Source: Acidilobaceae archaeon (GTDB taxonomy: Archaea; Thermoproteota; Thermoprotei_A; Sulfolobales; Acidilobaceae). Taken from it: 37,443 bases of DNA. The translations under genes and the position numbers were made by a program. The first letter of the stretch is position 1. Every line of letters begins with the position of its first letter. This document shows, piece after piece, positions 1 to 7,926 of this stretch. The stretch is taken from NCBI GenBank assembly GCA_027082825.1, contig JALWTO010000050.1, positions 1-37,443 of the forward strand, given 5' to 3'. The notes beneath the pieces were generated by a model. It did not search any database. It was not told the origin of the DNA and worked only from the letters and a program-made list of their open reading frames with translations.

Positions 1-2
1 TT

Positions 3-158
3 CTTTGTACAGGTATTCCTTTTTATCTTGGATGGTTAAATGTTCAAGGTTCTACAATAACAACAGGTTATCTTCATACATTTCGTCCTACAGCACTATT
101 TTGTTTTATACTCTCGATATCAATATGTTTTTCAGTAGGAATTCTTCTTGCAAGATAG
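3..158 (+). CDS. C-terminal end of a probable membrane transporter (partial, cut by window edge)
   Basis: Reading frame 3 is open from the left edge to TAG at 156-158 and gives 51 residues. The last 20 or so form a convincing transmembrane helix (about residues 30-49, rich in F, I, L, C and S) ending in Ala-Arg. The part before it (LCTGIPFYLGWLNVQ) resembles a loop in a major-facilitator-type permease. Only the tail is present, so the family is a guess. It runs antisense to the 3' end of the livG remnant, and the two frames overlap over 74-158. The membrane-like composition suggests that this strand, not the antisense tail, is the true coding strand here. Confidence 0.4.
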   Translation, partial: LCTGIPFYLGWLNVQGSTITTGYLHTFRPTALFCFILSISICFSVGILLAR

Positions 159-535
159 GATATCCCAGTTAAGGTCATAGCAAAGCTTGCAGAAGCTATG
201 GCCTCCCAGTCCTTAAAAATTGAGGATGCCGATGCTAGTATGTTCCAGGCTACTGGTAAATACCAGAAGACCCTGCCTCCTTGAAAGGATCTCATTATTC
301 CTTTTCTGGCTCTATCCTCCGGGCTTAGGTTTGTTATGTCTTCTTCCTGAAAGATTATTCTTCCTTTATCAGGAGGTATTAGTCCAGAGATTATGTTTAC
401 TAATGTAGTCTTGCCTGCGCCATTAGGTCCTACAAGCCCTAATATTTCCCCTTTCTTTAATTGTAACGAAACTCCTTTTAGTGCATTAATCCCCCCAAAA
501 TTCTTAGCAATGTTCTCTATTTCAAGAAGTACCAC
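74..535 (-). pseudogene. livG: LivG-type ABC transporter ATPase, 3'-truncated
   Basis: The N-terminal half of a branched-chain amino acid ABC ATPase that would power import through LivH/LivM. Residues 1-105 are typical: Walker A GPNGAGKT (36-43), the LivG-type helical region, and a Q-loop (FQGGRVF, Gln85). The family is usually about 250 residues long; this frame stops at 153. It lacks the LSGGQ signature, Walker B and the switch histidine, so it could not hydrolyse ATP. Residues after about 105 do not look like LivG and run antisense to the tail of a plus-strand membrane-protein gene, which suggests a deletion or rearrangement. The GTG start overlaps livM by 14 nt, as in an intact operon. 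No LivF partner is visible. An assembly error at the junction is possible. Confidence 0.75.
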
Positions 536-1517
536 TTTTGATCCCCCTGATCTTAAGTATGAGCCATGATATGAGACCTGTTGGCTTTAATATTATTAAG
601 AATAACAAAATGGCCATATATAACATAACTCTATATTCGCCTACAAGTGGTCTTAAAAACTCCTCAAGCGGAATTAAAAGATAACTTGCAAACACAGATC
701 CTGCTATACTTCCAGGTCCTCCTACAATCCATATAGCAAGTATAGGGACTAGAAAGGTTAGGGGGCTGAAGAACTCTGTTGTTATAACTCCTATATAATG
801 GCCATAGAGAGCTCCCGTGAAACCGGCCATAAAGGCGGAAATAAAGAGTGCAATGGCTTTAATCCTATTAACTTTTATTCCAGAGGCTCTAGCAAGCTCT
901 TCATCTTGACCAATACTTCTTAAGGATATACCAAAAGATGTGTAAAAAGTTAGTTTATAGCTAAATATTATAAACAGAATCAGAAGTAGGAGCGGGACAT
1001 AATAGTCTAGGAGTGGCCTATAGATGTTATTCAATAAGATTCTTTGGGGCACTATCCCATATAGGTAATGTTTAACCGAAAGTCCTCCTTCGCCTCCAAA
1101 GTAAAGGTTTAATGGGTAGGCCGAAAAAAGGTAGAGAAATATCATGGGAGTAAAGAATGTTAATAATGCAAAGTAAAAACCCCTGACTCTTAAACTAGGT
1201 AGAAATAAGGCTAGGCCGGCTATACCTGAAATGATGGCACTTATGGTTACTGAAAGTAGTGGGGGAAATCCATAGTTTAGACTTATGTAACCAGAAAGGA
1301 GAGCTCCTAGCCCTATAAATAGCTGGTGACCTAAATTTAGATACCCTGTGGTTCCAGAAAATACATCCAATGACAATGTAAATAATGCAAAGTATGTCGC
1401 CTCTGTAAAGACAATTATCCAATATGTCTTGCCTGTAAACTTTATAATGATAAATGGTAATAGGAGACCTAATAGAAGTAAGACTAATGTAAACACTAGC
1501 ATGAAGTATCTTCTCAT
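522..1517 (-). CDS. livM: Branched-chain amino acid-type ABC transporter permease LivM
   Basis: Membrane permease of the LivM type, 331 residues, with about ten hydrophobic segments from residue 5 onward. The conserved LivM C-terminal motif GGPGSIAGSVFASYLL lies near residues 270-285, and the loop that contacts the ATPase (SIGQDEELARASGIKVNRIKA) sits just before it. With LivH it would form the membrane channel of an importer fed by the LivK-type binding protein. The ATG start overlaps the livH stop (ATGA), and GGAGGGAG lies just upstream, so translation is probably coupled. The substrate could be an amino acid, but neighbouring acyl-CoA genes make an aromatic or fatty acid just as likely. Confidence 0.85.
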   Translation of the reverse strand: MRRYFMLVFTLVLLLLGLLLPFIIIKFTGKTYWIIVFTEATYFALFTLSLDVFSGTTGYLNLGHQLFIGLGALLSGYISLNYGFPPLLSVTISAIISGIAGLALFLPSLRVRGFYFALLTFFTPMIFLYLFSAYPLNLYFGGEGGLSVKHYLYGIVPQRILLNNIYRPLLDYYVPLLLLILFIIFSYKLTFYTSFGISLRSIGQDEELARASGIKVNRIKAIALFISAFMAGFTGALYGHYIGVITTEFFSPLTFLVPILAIWIVGGPGSIAGSVFASYLLIPLEEFLRPLVGEYRVMLYMAILLFLIILKPTGLISWLILKIRGIKSGTS

Positions 1518-2380
1518 TTACTTCTCCCTCCAAAGAGACCAGCAGGTCTTATAATGAGGACTATGATAACTAGGAGAAGAGGGACTATGCTGGCAATGGT
1601 TTGATTTGCTATGTATACTACCGTCTGTTCACTAAATGCATATATAAGAGTTGAAGCCAGAAGATACTTTATCTCTCCAACACCAGCTAGGACTATTATG
1701 GCAAAAGCTGTAAACAGAAGAGACCATCCCATATCAGGGCTGATAGCCTTTAGAGGAACCAAGGTTATTGCAGCTATTGCGGCATAGATTGCAGAAATAA
1801 TAGTCGTAGTCATTAGTATCTTAGAAGGATTGATGCCTATAAGCCAGGCTTCTTCCCAGCTCTCAGCCACAGCTCTAATTTTTAGTCCTAAATCTGAGTG
1901 GTATATAAGAAAGTAAAGGAGAACCATTAAAATGATACCAACAATTACTGTAAGCCCCCACTGATATTCTATAGGGACCCCTAAGAAGTAAAAGGCCCCC
2001 TGTATCCTTGGCAAGGTAAGATAAGATTTCCCATAATTTATCATGAGCCATTCTTCAATAACATACGCTGCAGCTAGTGTTGATATAAACATGCTTATCG
2101 GGCTCTTAATTACAGGCTTCACAGCAACCTCGTTTATGGCCAGAGCTATAATAATAGTTAAGATTATCGATGTTATTGCGCTTAAAAGTATGTTAAACTT
2201 TAATGAGTTTAAGAAAATATAGACCCCATAGGCAGCTATAGTATAAAATATTCCATAGGCTAAGTTTGGGAGTCCTGCAACGCTAAAAAGTAATGAAAAA
2301 CCTGATGAATAAACTAAATACATGGAGCCACTAAGAAGAGAAAAAATGATTATATATAGTAGTGTTTCTAGAGGAAGCAA
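1514..2380 (-). CDS. livH: Branched-chain amino acid-type ABC transporter permease LivH
   Basis: LivH-type permease of 288 residues and about eight membrane segments, the usual partner of LivM. Typical features are the N-terminal region containing GLPNLAYGIFYTIAAYG (around residues 35-51) and the ATPase-contact loop with LKIRAVAESWEEAWLIGINPSKI in the second half. It ends in GLFGGRSK, as many LivH proteins do. The start is TTG with AGGGGAG about 10 nt upstream, 10 nt after the livK stop. It overlaps livM by 4 nt. It belongs to the minus-strand operon with acyl-CoA metabolism genes, so its ligand is probably the acid that the ligase activates. That link is inferred from context only. Confidence 0.85.
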   Translation of the reverse strand: MLPLETLLYIIIFSLLSGSMYLVYSSGFSLLFSVAGLPNLAYGIFYTIAAYGVYIFLNSLKFNILLSAITSIILTIIIALAINEVAVKPVIKSPISMFISTLAAAYVIEEWLMINYGKSYLTLPRIQGAFYFLGVPIEYQWGLTVIVGIILMVLLYFLIYHSDLGLKIRAVAESWEEAWLIGINPSKILMTTTIISAIYAAIAAITLVPLKAISPDMGWSLLFTAFAIIVLAGVGEIKYLLASTLIYAFSEQTVVYIANQTIASIVPLLLVIIVLIIRPAGLFGGRSK

Positions 2381-2390
2381 ATAAACTCCC

Positions 2391-3794
2391 CTAGCTACCT
2401 TTCTTAGGAGGCCAGCTAATGGCCTTCCACATTAACTTACCGTTAACAACCTCTGGTAAGAGAAGTTTGGTTCCAGGTTTCACCAGTCTAAGAGGCCAGA
2501 GAACGACTCTTTTGCCATTCTGCCACTGGAAGAACACGGGATAAATATAACTTGGACCTAGAAGAGCACTATGCCCCTTAGTAAATTTATATACTCCAGC
2601 AACTCCGATAAAGGTTCCATTTTCCAGAACCTTAACCACAGCATCAGAGTTAAAGGTACCAGCTTTTTCTACCGCTTGTGCCCATATGAGCACGGCATCA
2701 TATGCATAATATGCTGTGAATATGGGTTCTATACCCACCTTCTTTAAATATTCATTGTAAAACTTCATGGTAAACGGAGTTATATTAGTTGGGAAGCCCC
2801 AAGATATTGCTATAAAGCCTTGTGCAGCTCCTTTGGTTTGGTTCCAGAAGTTCTTTAACATTATGTTCACTCCACCGCCAACAGGAAGCGTAGCTAGTCT
2901 AGCTGTTTGAAAATCTCTAACCATGACGAAGTCCTCTGTTCCTGAGAAGACATAAACAAACATTTTTACTCCTGTCTGCTTAAGCTTTAGATAGACATCG
3001 GCGAAGCTGTTTATATTTGGAGAAACTGGTATTATTGGATTAACTGTTATACCTTCCTCTTTCGATCTAATGTTTCCATATTTTAGACTAGGAACTGTCC
3101 AAGGTAGGTTTTCATAAACAAGTCCTATTTTCTTCCAATTAAAAGTTTTACAGAGGTATGTTAAGAAATCCCAGGTTGCTGCAGATTGAGAAGTGGCATT
3201 AACATTAGCTCTAAACCAGTACTTGAGCCCAGGATTAGACTTTGTCATGTTATCTATTTGATCACCTACGGCTCCATAGCTTATAGTGACTACCTTGTAT
3301 TCTGGTATAAGATTCATTATGGCTAAGGCTTCATGGGTAGCATAGGGTCCTATGACAGCGACTACCTTCTCTTGTTCTACCAAGTATTTGTATCCTTCTA
3401 CCGCCTTTTCTGCACTCCATCTAGTGTCATAGTAAACTAGCTGAACTTTATAGCCTAGAACCCCTCCTTTAGCATTTATGTCATTGACAGCTAACTCTAT
3501 GGCGGCCAAAGTAAGTTTTCCTATAGGAAGGTTTAAGGGTACTAATGCCCCTATCTTTACTACTCCTTTAAACCGCTGGGTTGTTGTAGTTGTTTGGCTC
3601 ATGGATGATGTGGTACTCATGGAAGGAGCCACCGATGTGCTTGTTGTAGTAGATGTTGTACTGCTAGTGGTGCTGCTGGTGCTTGTAGTTGTTTTTGTTT
3701 TATGGCTTTTTTCTATATAAATGCCTGCTCCGATGGCTATGATAATTATTATGATTATGGCAGATACTATAATTGCTGAAGATTTTGAGGTCAT
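2391..3794 (-). CDS. livK: LivK-type extracellular substrate-binding protein, membrane-anchored
   Basis: Periplasmic-binding-protein type I (Peripla_BP_6) receptor of an ABC importer, 467 residues. It starts with a single hydrophobic segment (about residues 7-29) that looks like a signal anchor. A Ser/Thr-only linker follows (about 32-72), a common stalk in archaeal surface binding proteins and a likely glycosylation target. The binding fold begins near VKIGALVPLNLPIG (residue 80) and includes VVAVIGPYATHEALAIM, the usual hinge-proximal region. An AT-rich gap of 84 nt with a TATA-like site separates it from the upstream hydrolase gene, so it may also be transcribed alone. Family assignment is firm; the ligand is unknown. 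Confidence 0.88.
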   Translation of the reverse strand: MTSKSSAIIVSAIIIIIIIAIGAGIYIEKSHKTKTTTSTSSTTSSTTSTTTSTSVAPSMSTTSSMSQTTTTTQRFKGVVKIGALVPLNLPIGKLTLAAIELAVNDINAKGGVLGYKVQLVYYDTRWSAEKAVEGYKYLVEQEKVVAVIGPYATHEALAIMNLIPEYKVVTISYGAVGDQIDNMTKSNPGLKYWFRANVNATSQSAATWDFLTYLCKTFNWKKIGLVYENLPWTVPSLKYGNIRSKEEGITVNPIIPVSPNINSFADVYLKLKQTGVKMFVYVFSGTEDFVMVRDFQTARLATLPVGGGVNIMLKNFWNQTKGAAQGFIAISWGFPTNITPFTMKFYNEYLKKVGIEPIFTAYYAYDAVLIWAQAVEKAGTFNSDAVVKVLENGTFIGVAGVYKFTKGHSALLGPSYIYPVFFQWQNGKRVVLWPLRLVKPGTKLLLPEVVNGKLMWKAISWPPKKGS

Positions 3795-3851
3795 TTGTTT
3801 CCCCTCTTGAATGGTGATTTACCGTTTCAAGTTAAATAATAATTTAATACC

Positions 3852-3864
3852 AGAATATAAACTT
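3852..3864 (-). promoter_or_regulatory. TATA-like promoter of livK
   Basis: On the minus strand the sequence AGTTTATATTCTG lies about 60 nt before the livK start codon, within an 84-nt gap that is otherwise A/T-rich. A start of transcription near 3832 would give a short leader. It suggests the binding protein can be made in excess over the upstream enzymes, as is usual for ABC importers. Confidence 0.4.
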
Positions 3865-3878
3865 TTTTAATCATTTGA

Positions 3879-4730
3879 TCATATATATAAAGGCTTTTTC
3901 TTAGGCACATATTTCTTTTTTTCGACGTTTTTTACGAACTCCCTAACAAGATTGTTAAAGTCCTTGGCTCGTTCAATTATAAGTAAATGACCAGTGTTTT
4001 TTAAAATAATGAGCATGGAGTTCTTTATCTTTGAATGTAATTTTAGAGCATTAGAAACTGGCACGACCCTGTCCTGTTCTCCATGGATTATAAGAACAGG
4101 CTTATTTATCTTTGAAACTTCCTTAGAGGCGTTAAAGGTTACCGCAGCATGGACCTGATTCATGTAGGCTTCCCAGGGAGGTATTTCTTTTAATCTTAGC
4201 TCTATGATCTTTTCTAAAAGCTTTCTGTTCTTTTCGATCCAGCCCTTAGCGAATGCATAACTCATTTTGTATATATAAAGTTCCTTCTCGCTTTTGATAT
4301 CGGGTGGTGGTTCACCAAACATGGCTTGTAAAACATCTTGGGGAGCAGGTTCGACATCAGGTCCTCCATGATGTGTTGACACTAAGATTAGTGATCTGAC
4401 CCTCTCGGGATGTCTTAATGCAAATTCCTGGGCTATCATGCCTCCCATAGATACGCCTAGTATATGTGCACTCATTTCATTAGTTGAATCAAGAACAGCT
4501 TTTAGGTCATCCGAAAACATATTAATTGTATAGGGATAGTTAGGTTTGTCTGATTTACCTACTCCCCTATTATCAAATATGATGAGTTTATGATCCTTAG
4601 ATAGGTCATCGGTTTGCATAGTCCACATCCATGAAGCATAGCCTAATCCTTCAATGAGAACTAAAGGAGGTCCAGAACCTCGGACTTCATAGTAGATTTT
4701 AGCTCCACCAGAGGAAGTGGTATAAGGCAT
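3879..4730 (-). CDS. Alpha/beta hydrolase
   Basis: Soluble alpha/beta-hydrolase-fold enzyme, about 283 residues. Numbering from a GTG at 4739, the nucleophile elbow is GVSMGG with Ser97, the oxyanion region is LIEGLGYASW (28-37), the acid is Asp in HGEQDRVVP (about 222) and the base is His in KNTGHLL (about 247). I prefer the ATG at 4730: it overlaps the stop of the upstream ketosynthase gene (TGATG) and has AGGTGGGG at the right distance. It resembles carboxylesterases, lactonases and ring-cleavage C-C hydrolases; the sequence alone does not choose among them. Its place between a ketosynthase-like enzyme and an acid importer suggests hydrolysis of an ester, thioester or beta-diketone in the same pathway. 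Confidence 0.8.
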   Translation of the reverse strand: MPYTTSSGGAKIYYEVRGSGPPLVLIEGLGYASWMWTMQTDDLSKDHKLIIFDNRGVGKSDKPNYPYTINMFSDDLKAVLDSTNEMSAHILGVSMGGMIAQEFALRHPERVRSLILVSTHHGGPDVEPAPQDVLQAMFGEPPPDIKSEKELYIYKMSYAFAKGWIEKNRKLLEKIIELRLKEIPPWEAYMNQVHAAVTFNASKEVSKINKPVLIIHGEQDRVVPVSNALKLHSKIKNSMLIILKNTGHLLIIERAKDFNNLVREFVKNVEKKKYVPKKKPLYI

Positions 4731-5734
4731 CATCCCCACCTAATTACAGTTGCTCCCCAAAGAAATCCTGTGCCTCCAGAAGCAAAAACTATTATTGAAC
4801 CTTCTTTTACAAGGTCCTTTTTTATCCCTAGGTCAAGGCCTATTACCATATCGCTACTCTGAACATGACCGAAATCTTCGAGGTATACTGACTTCTCAAC
4901 TGGTATGCCTAAATCGTCTAAGATTCTTTTATGGAAGCTCCTTTTCATATGGTTAAGAACTATTAGATCAACATCTTTTGTTGAATATCCACTTTTTTCC
5001 AAGGCTTTCTTTATAACTTTAACAAAATTTCTCTTGCTTACAGGTTCTAGTCTATGTTTTAGTTCCTCCTTGCTCATTAGGCTTTCAAAATATGGCCATG
5101 AAGCCCTTAGTCTCTCGTCTTTGAATATAATTGCACCCAAACTCTTTACTACTGTAGCACCGTAGAACGAGCCATCACTTATAAATGAACTTTCAAGAAC
5201 TCTATTTTTATTATATTTAGATGAGACAACCATGGCTGAAGCTCCATCAGCAAAGTCTAAAAGCCATGAAGTACTGGGATCCTTTGGATTAACCAGATAC
5301 GATTCCTTTGATGTAGCTACTAAAAGTACGTTTTCTGCAATATCTGTCATTCTCTTGGCCAGTGCTAAGCCTAGGACCATACCAACACACATAGCTGCTA
5401 TGTCAAATGCAAAGCCTCTTTTTATTCCTAGGTCGTTCTGTATCTTTGTAGCAATCATCCACACTCCATAATCTTTGAAGTCGCTTCCAACGAATATTAC
5501 TGAGTCTATGTTCTCAGTTCCAATACCTGCTGTATCCTTAGATCTTTTCAAAGCTATTTTTGCAGCTTTAACTCCCATATCACTAGGCATCTCGCTAGGC
5601 TCACTTATTCTCTTAACTCTCCATCCCTGCTTCTCTTCTATAACTTCTTGGGGTATTCCACTTTGTTTAGAAGCCAACCTGCTGTCAACTATTCTATTTG
5701 GTAGATAAATTCCATAACTCACTATGCCTGTCAA
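4730..5734 (-). CDS. KAS III-like thiolase-superfamily enzyme (3-oxoacyl-ACP synthase III family)
   Basis: Thiolase-superfamily condensing enzyme of FabH (KAS III) size, about 334 residues. Numbering from an in-frame GTG at 5761, the active-site Cys is in AAMCVG (Cys125) and the catalytic His in VLNHMKRS (His271). The third FabH residue, Asn in GNTS, is replaced by His299 in FGHVQSSD. This argues against ordinary fatty-acid initiation and for an unusual acyl transfer or C-C bond reaction. The likelier start is the TTG at 5734: it yields MTGIVSYGIYLPNRIV, which matches how the family begins, and has GGTG seven nt upstream. It overlaps the hydrolase start (TGATG). HMG-CoA synthase is less likely because its flanking partners are absent. 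Confidence 0.75.
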   Translation of the reverse strand: MTGIVSYGIYLPNRIVDSRLASKQSGIPQEVIEEKQGWRVKRISEPSEMPSDMGVKAAKIALKRSKDTAGIGTENIDSVIFVGSDFKDYGVWMIATKIQNDLGIKRGFAFDIAAMCVGMVLGLALAKRMTDIAENVLLVATSKESYLVNPKDPSTSWLLDFADGASAMVVSSKYNKNRVLESSFISDGSFYGATVVKSLGAIIFKDERLRASWPYFESLMSKEELKHRLEPVSKRNFVKVIKKALEKSGYSTKDVDLIVLNHMKRSFHKRILDDLGIPVEKSVYLEDFGHVQSSDMVIGLDLGIKKDLVKEGSIIVFASGGTGFLWGATVIRWG

Positions 5735-5831
5735 GAAGAAACACCAATAATAGTGAATCACTATACAAGTTTTAATATTTTTGTTTCTTAAATAAAACTA
5801 TCTTAGATTCTCTGGAGGCTTTCTAACTCTC

Positions 5832-6278
5832 TTATTGGCTTCTGTATTTTACCAATATTTTTGCATTGAATACCATTACAAGCTCTCCATACTGATTATA
5901 AACTTCGTTCTTAAAAGTAATAAGTCCTCCTACTCTTTTTTTCTCTTTCTCAATTACGGTTACTTTAGCTTCTATGGTATCCCCTATTCTTACAGGTTTA
6001 GTAAATCTGAGCTTATCTATTCCATAAAATGCCATAAGTGTTCCTTCAAATATTCCAAGCCTAAACCATAGACCTGAGACTACTGAGAGTACTAGAAGAC
6101 CATGAGCTATTCTACCTTTATAAATAGTATTCTTGGCAAACTCTTCATTTGTATGAAGACTGTAGAAATCACCACTGACTCCTGCAAAATTAATTATGTC
6201 GGCCTCTGTAATTGTACGTCCAGGGGTTTCAAAGGCTTGACCTATTTCAAAGTCCTCAAAATAGAGAGGTGAAGTCAT
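5832..6278 (-). CDS. MaoC-like (R)-specific enoyl-CoA hydratase
   Basis: Single hot-dog MaoC-domain protein of 148 residues. The hydratase-2 signature is clear: FAGVSGDFYSLHTNEEFA (31-48) with catalytic Asp37 and His42, followed by KGRIAHGLL (54-62). It would add water to a trans-2-enoyl-CoA, or run in reverse. It lies 6 nt after the acyl-CoA ligase stop and upstream of the ketosynthase-like gene, so ligase, hydratase and ketosynthase are probably co-expressed. The C terminus reads straight to TAG without odd features. The substrate is unknown. A 3-hydroxyacyl-CoA dehydrogenase, needed for a full beta-oxidation spiral, is not in the window. Confidence 0.85.
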   Translation of the reverse strand: MTSPLYFEDFEIGQAFETPGRTITEADIINFAGVSGDFYSLHTNEEFAKNTIYKGRIAHGLLVLSVVSGLWFRLGIFEGTLMAFYGIDKLRFTKPVRIGDTIEAKVTVIEKEKKRVGGLITFKNEVYNQYGELVMVFNAKILVKYRSQ

Positions 6279-6284
6279 CTGTTA

Positions 6285-7832
6285 TCACCCTTGAGTTACA
6301 AGTTTAGAGTACTTACGCTTTAGCTCTACATAATCAATCTTGCCTACTGAGGTCTTTGGTATCTCATCGACAATCCACAAATACTTAGGAATTTTATATC
6401 TAGCTAACTTAGGCTTCAGGAAGTCTTTGAGTTCTTTAAACGTAATAGCTCTTCTAGGCTTAGGCTTTATAACGGCTGCTACCGCCTCGCCCCATTTTGG
6501 ATCTGGTACTCCAAATACAGCTACTTCATCAATATCTGGATGAGCTCTTATGGCTTCTTCTACCTCTGTAGGATATACATTTTCACCTCCAGTTTTAATC
6601 ATAAACTTCTTTCTTTCGGTAAAATAGTAGTGACCATCAGAATCTCTTGTGAAGAGATCTCCAGTTCTTACCCATCCATTCACTAAGGTATCCTTAGTCT
6701 CCTCAGGCCTATTCCAGTAGCCTGAAAAGACTATAGGTCCACGAACCCATAGTTCTCCTACTTCTCCGGGAACGGCCTCTTTACCATTCTCTTTAACTAT
6801 CTTCACCTCTGCGAACATACTAGGTTTTCCTATACTAAGGGGCTTAGACTTCATATCCTCAGGAGGTGTATAAAATAAGTTAGGACCTGCTTCTGTAAGG
6901 CCATAGCCTTGAAAATACCGTTTCCCTTTATCCCAGAATATTTTCATTAAGTTCAAGGGGCTCATTCCTCCGCCACTTTTAAAAAATCTAACACTCTCAA
7001 ATCTGGTATTTTCAAACTTCTTTGACTTAGTCATTGTGTAGAACATAGTAGGAACAGCTATAACTACGGTACACTTCTCTCTTTCAATTATATCTATAGC
7101 TTCGTTGGGCTCAAACCTCTTAGTAATAATAAGTCTTCCTCCTATAAGTAGAAGTGGTACTGTTATTACATGCCAGCCACCGGTGTGGAAAAACGGAAAG
7201 AAAAGAGGAGAAACGTCATCAGGAGTAAGTCCCCAGCTTATTACAGTATTTATGGCATTATATAATGCTTGCCTGTAACTTATCTTAGCAGCTTTAGGTC
7301 TTCCTGTAGTACCTCCAGTATATAATAACATCTGAATATCTTCTAAAGAAAGCTTAGGGTTTTGGATATTCTCCGTGTAATGTCTTGTTTTTTGTAGGGA
7401 TTTTATATCTTCAACAATTTTTGGTTCATATTTGGAAATTTTTAATGATTTGTCAAGTATGTTCTTCAACTCCTCATGATAATATATAATTTTAGGTCTA
7501 AGATCATCTATCATGAATGCTATTTCTGTTGGAGAGAGCCTCCAATTAAGTGGAGCAAGCACATGACCCAACTTTGCTGTTGAAAGGTATAAATATACAA
7601 ACTCAACATTATTATATGATAGTACTGATACAATATCCCCTCTCTTTGTACCAAGTTCACTAAGTGTTTTAGCGACATCATTCGATGTTCTTTCTAATTG
7701 TAAATAGGTATATTCTCTTCTATTGCCCCAAGAGTAATCAATTATTGCTGTACGGTCTGGAGTGAGCCGAGCTCTGGCTTTAGCCAAATCCAGAAAGAAT
7801 GGGAGTTGCTCTTCTGTACTAATTTTTTCCAA
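6285..7832 (-). CDS. AMP-forming acyl-CoA synthetase (acyl-CoA ligase)
   Basis: ANL-superfamily acid-CoA ligase, 515 residues, full length. Motifs in order: the phosphate-binding loop LLYTGGTTGRPK (169-180), GYGLTEAG (A5), the A7 region GWVRTGDLF, the hinge region DGHYYFTERKKFMIKTGGEN, and the C-terminal catalytic Lys in PKTSVGKID (about Lys498). It converts a carboxylic acid plus ATP and CoA to acyl-CoA, AMP and pyrophosphate. The start is TTG with GGTGA about 8 nt upstream. It is the first gene of the operon, and its promoter (TTAAATATT near 7870, minus strand) sits beside a palindrome facing the TetR gene. The chain length or ring type accepted cannot be told from sequence alone. Confidence 0.9.
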   Translation of the reverse strand: MEKISTEEQLPFFLDLAKARARLTPDRTAIIDYSWGNRREYTYLQLERTSNDVAKTLSELGTKRGDIVSVLSYNNVEFVYLYLSTAKLGHVLAPLNWRLSPTEIAFMIDDLRPKIIYYHEELKNILDKSLKISKYEPKIVEDIKSLQKTRHYTENIQNPKLSLEDIQMLLYTGGTTGRPKAAKISYRQALYNAINTVISWGLTPDDVSPLFFPFFHTGGWHVITVPLLLIGGRLIITKRFEPNEAIDIIEREKCTVVIAVPTMFYTMTKSKKFENTRFESVRFFKSGGGMSPLNLMKIFWDKGKRYFQGYGLTEAGPNLFYTPPEDMKSKPLSIGKPSMFAEVKIVKENGKEAVPGEVGELWVRGPIVFSGYWNRPEETKDTLVNGWVRTGDLFTRDSDGHYYFTERKKFMIKTGGENVYPTEVEEAIRAHPDIDEVAVFGVPDPKWGEAVAAVIKPKPRRAITFKELKDFLKPKLARYKIPKYLWIVDEIPKTSVGKIDYVELKRKYSKLVTQG

Positions 7833-7862
7833 CAGAGATTCACCATTCTATTTTATTTAACC

Positions 7863-7896
7863 AAGGAATATTTAATGCTAACGTTATAACTTCCTT
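7863..7896. promoter_or_regulatory. Divergent promoter/operator between acyl-CoA ligase and TetR genes
   Basis: The 94-bp gap holds a perfect 8-bp palindrome TAACGTTA (7879-7886), an overlapping palindrome GTTATAAC (7883-7890), and flanking AAGGAA (7863-7868) and TTCCTT (7891-7896) as an inverted pair. The minus-strand TATA (TTAAATATT, about 7866-7875) and a possible plus-strand TATA (within 7882-7890) abut or overlap it. TetR-family repressors usually bind such palindromes, so this is the probable operator for autoregulation and control of the operon. Confidence 0.45.
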
Positions 7897-7926
7897 ACAA
7901 GGATTAGTTGCTGGGAGTGAACGATT

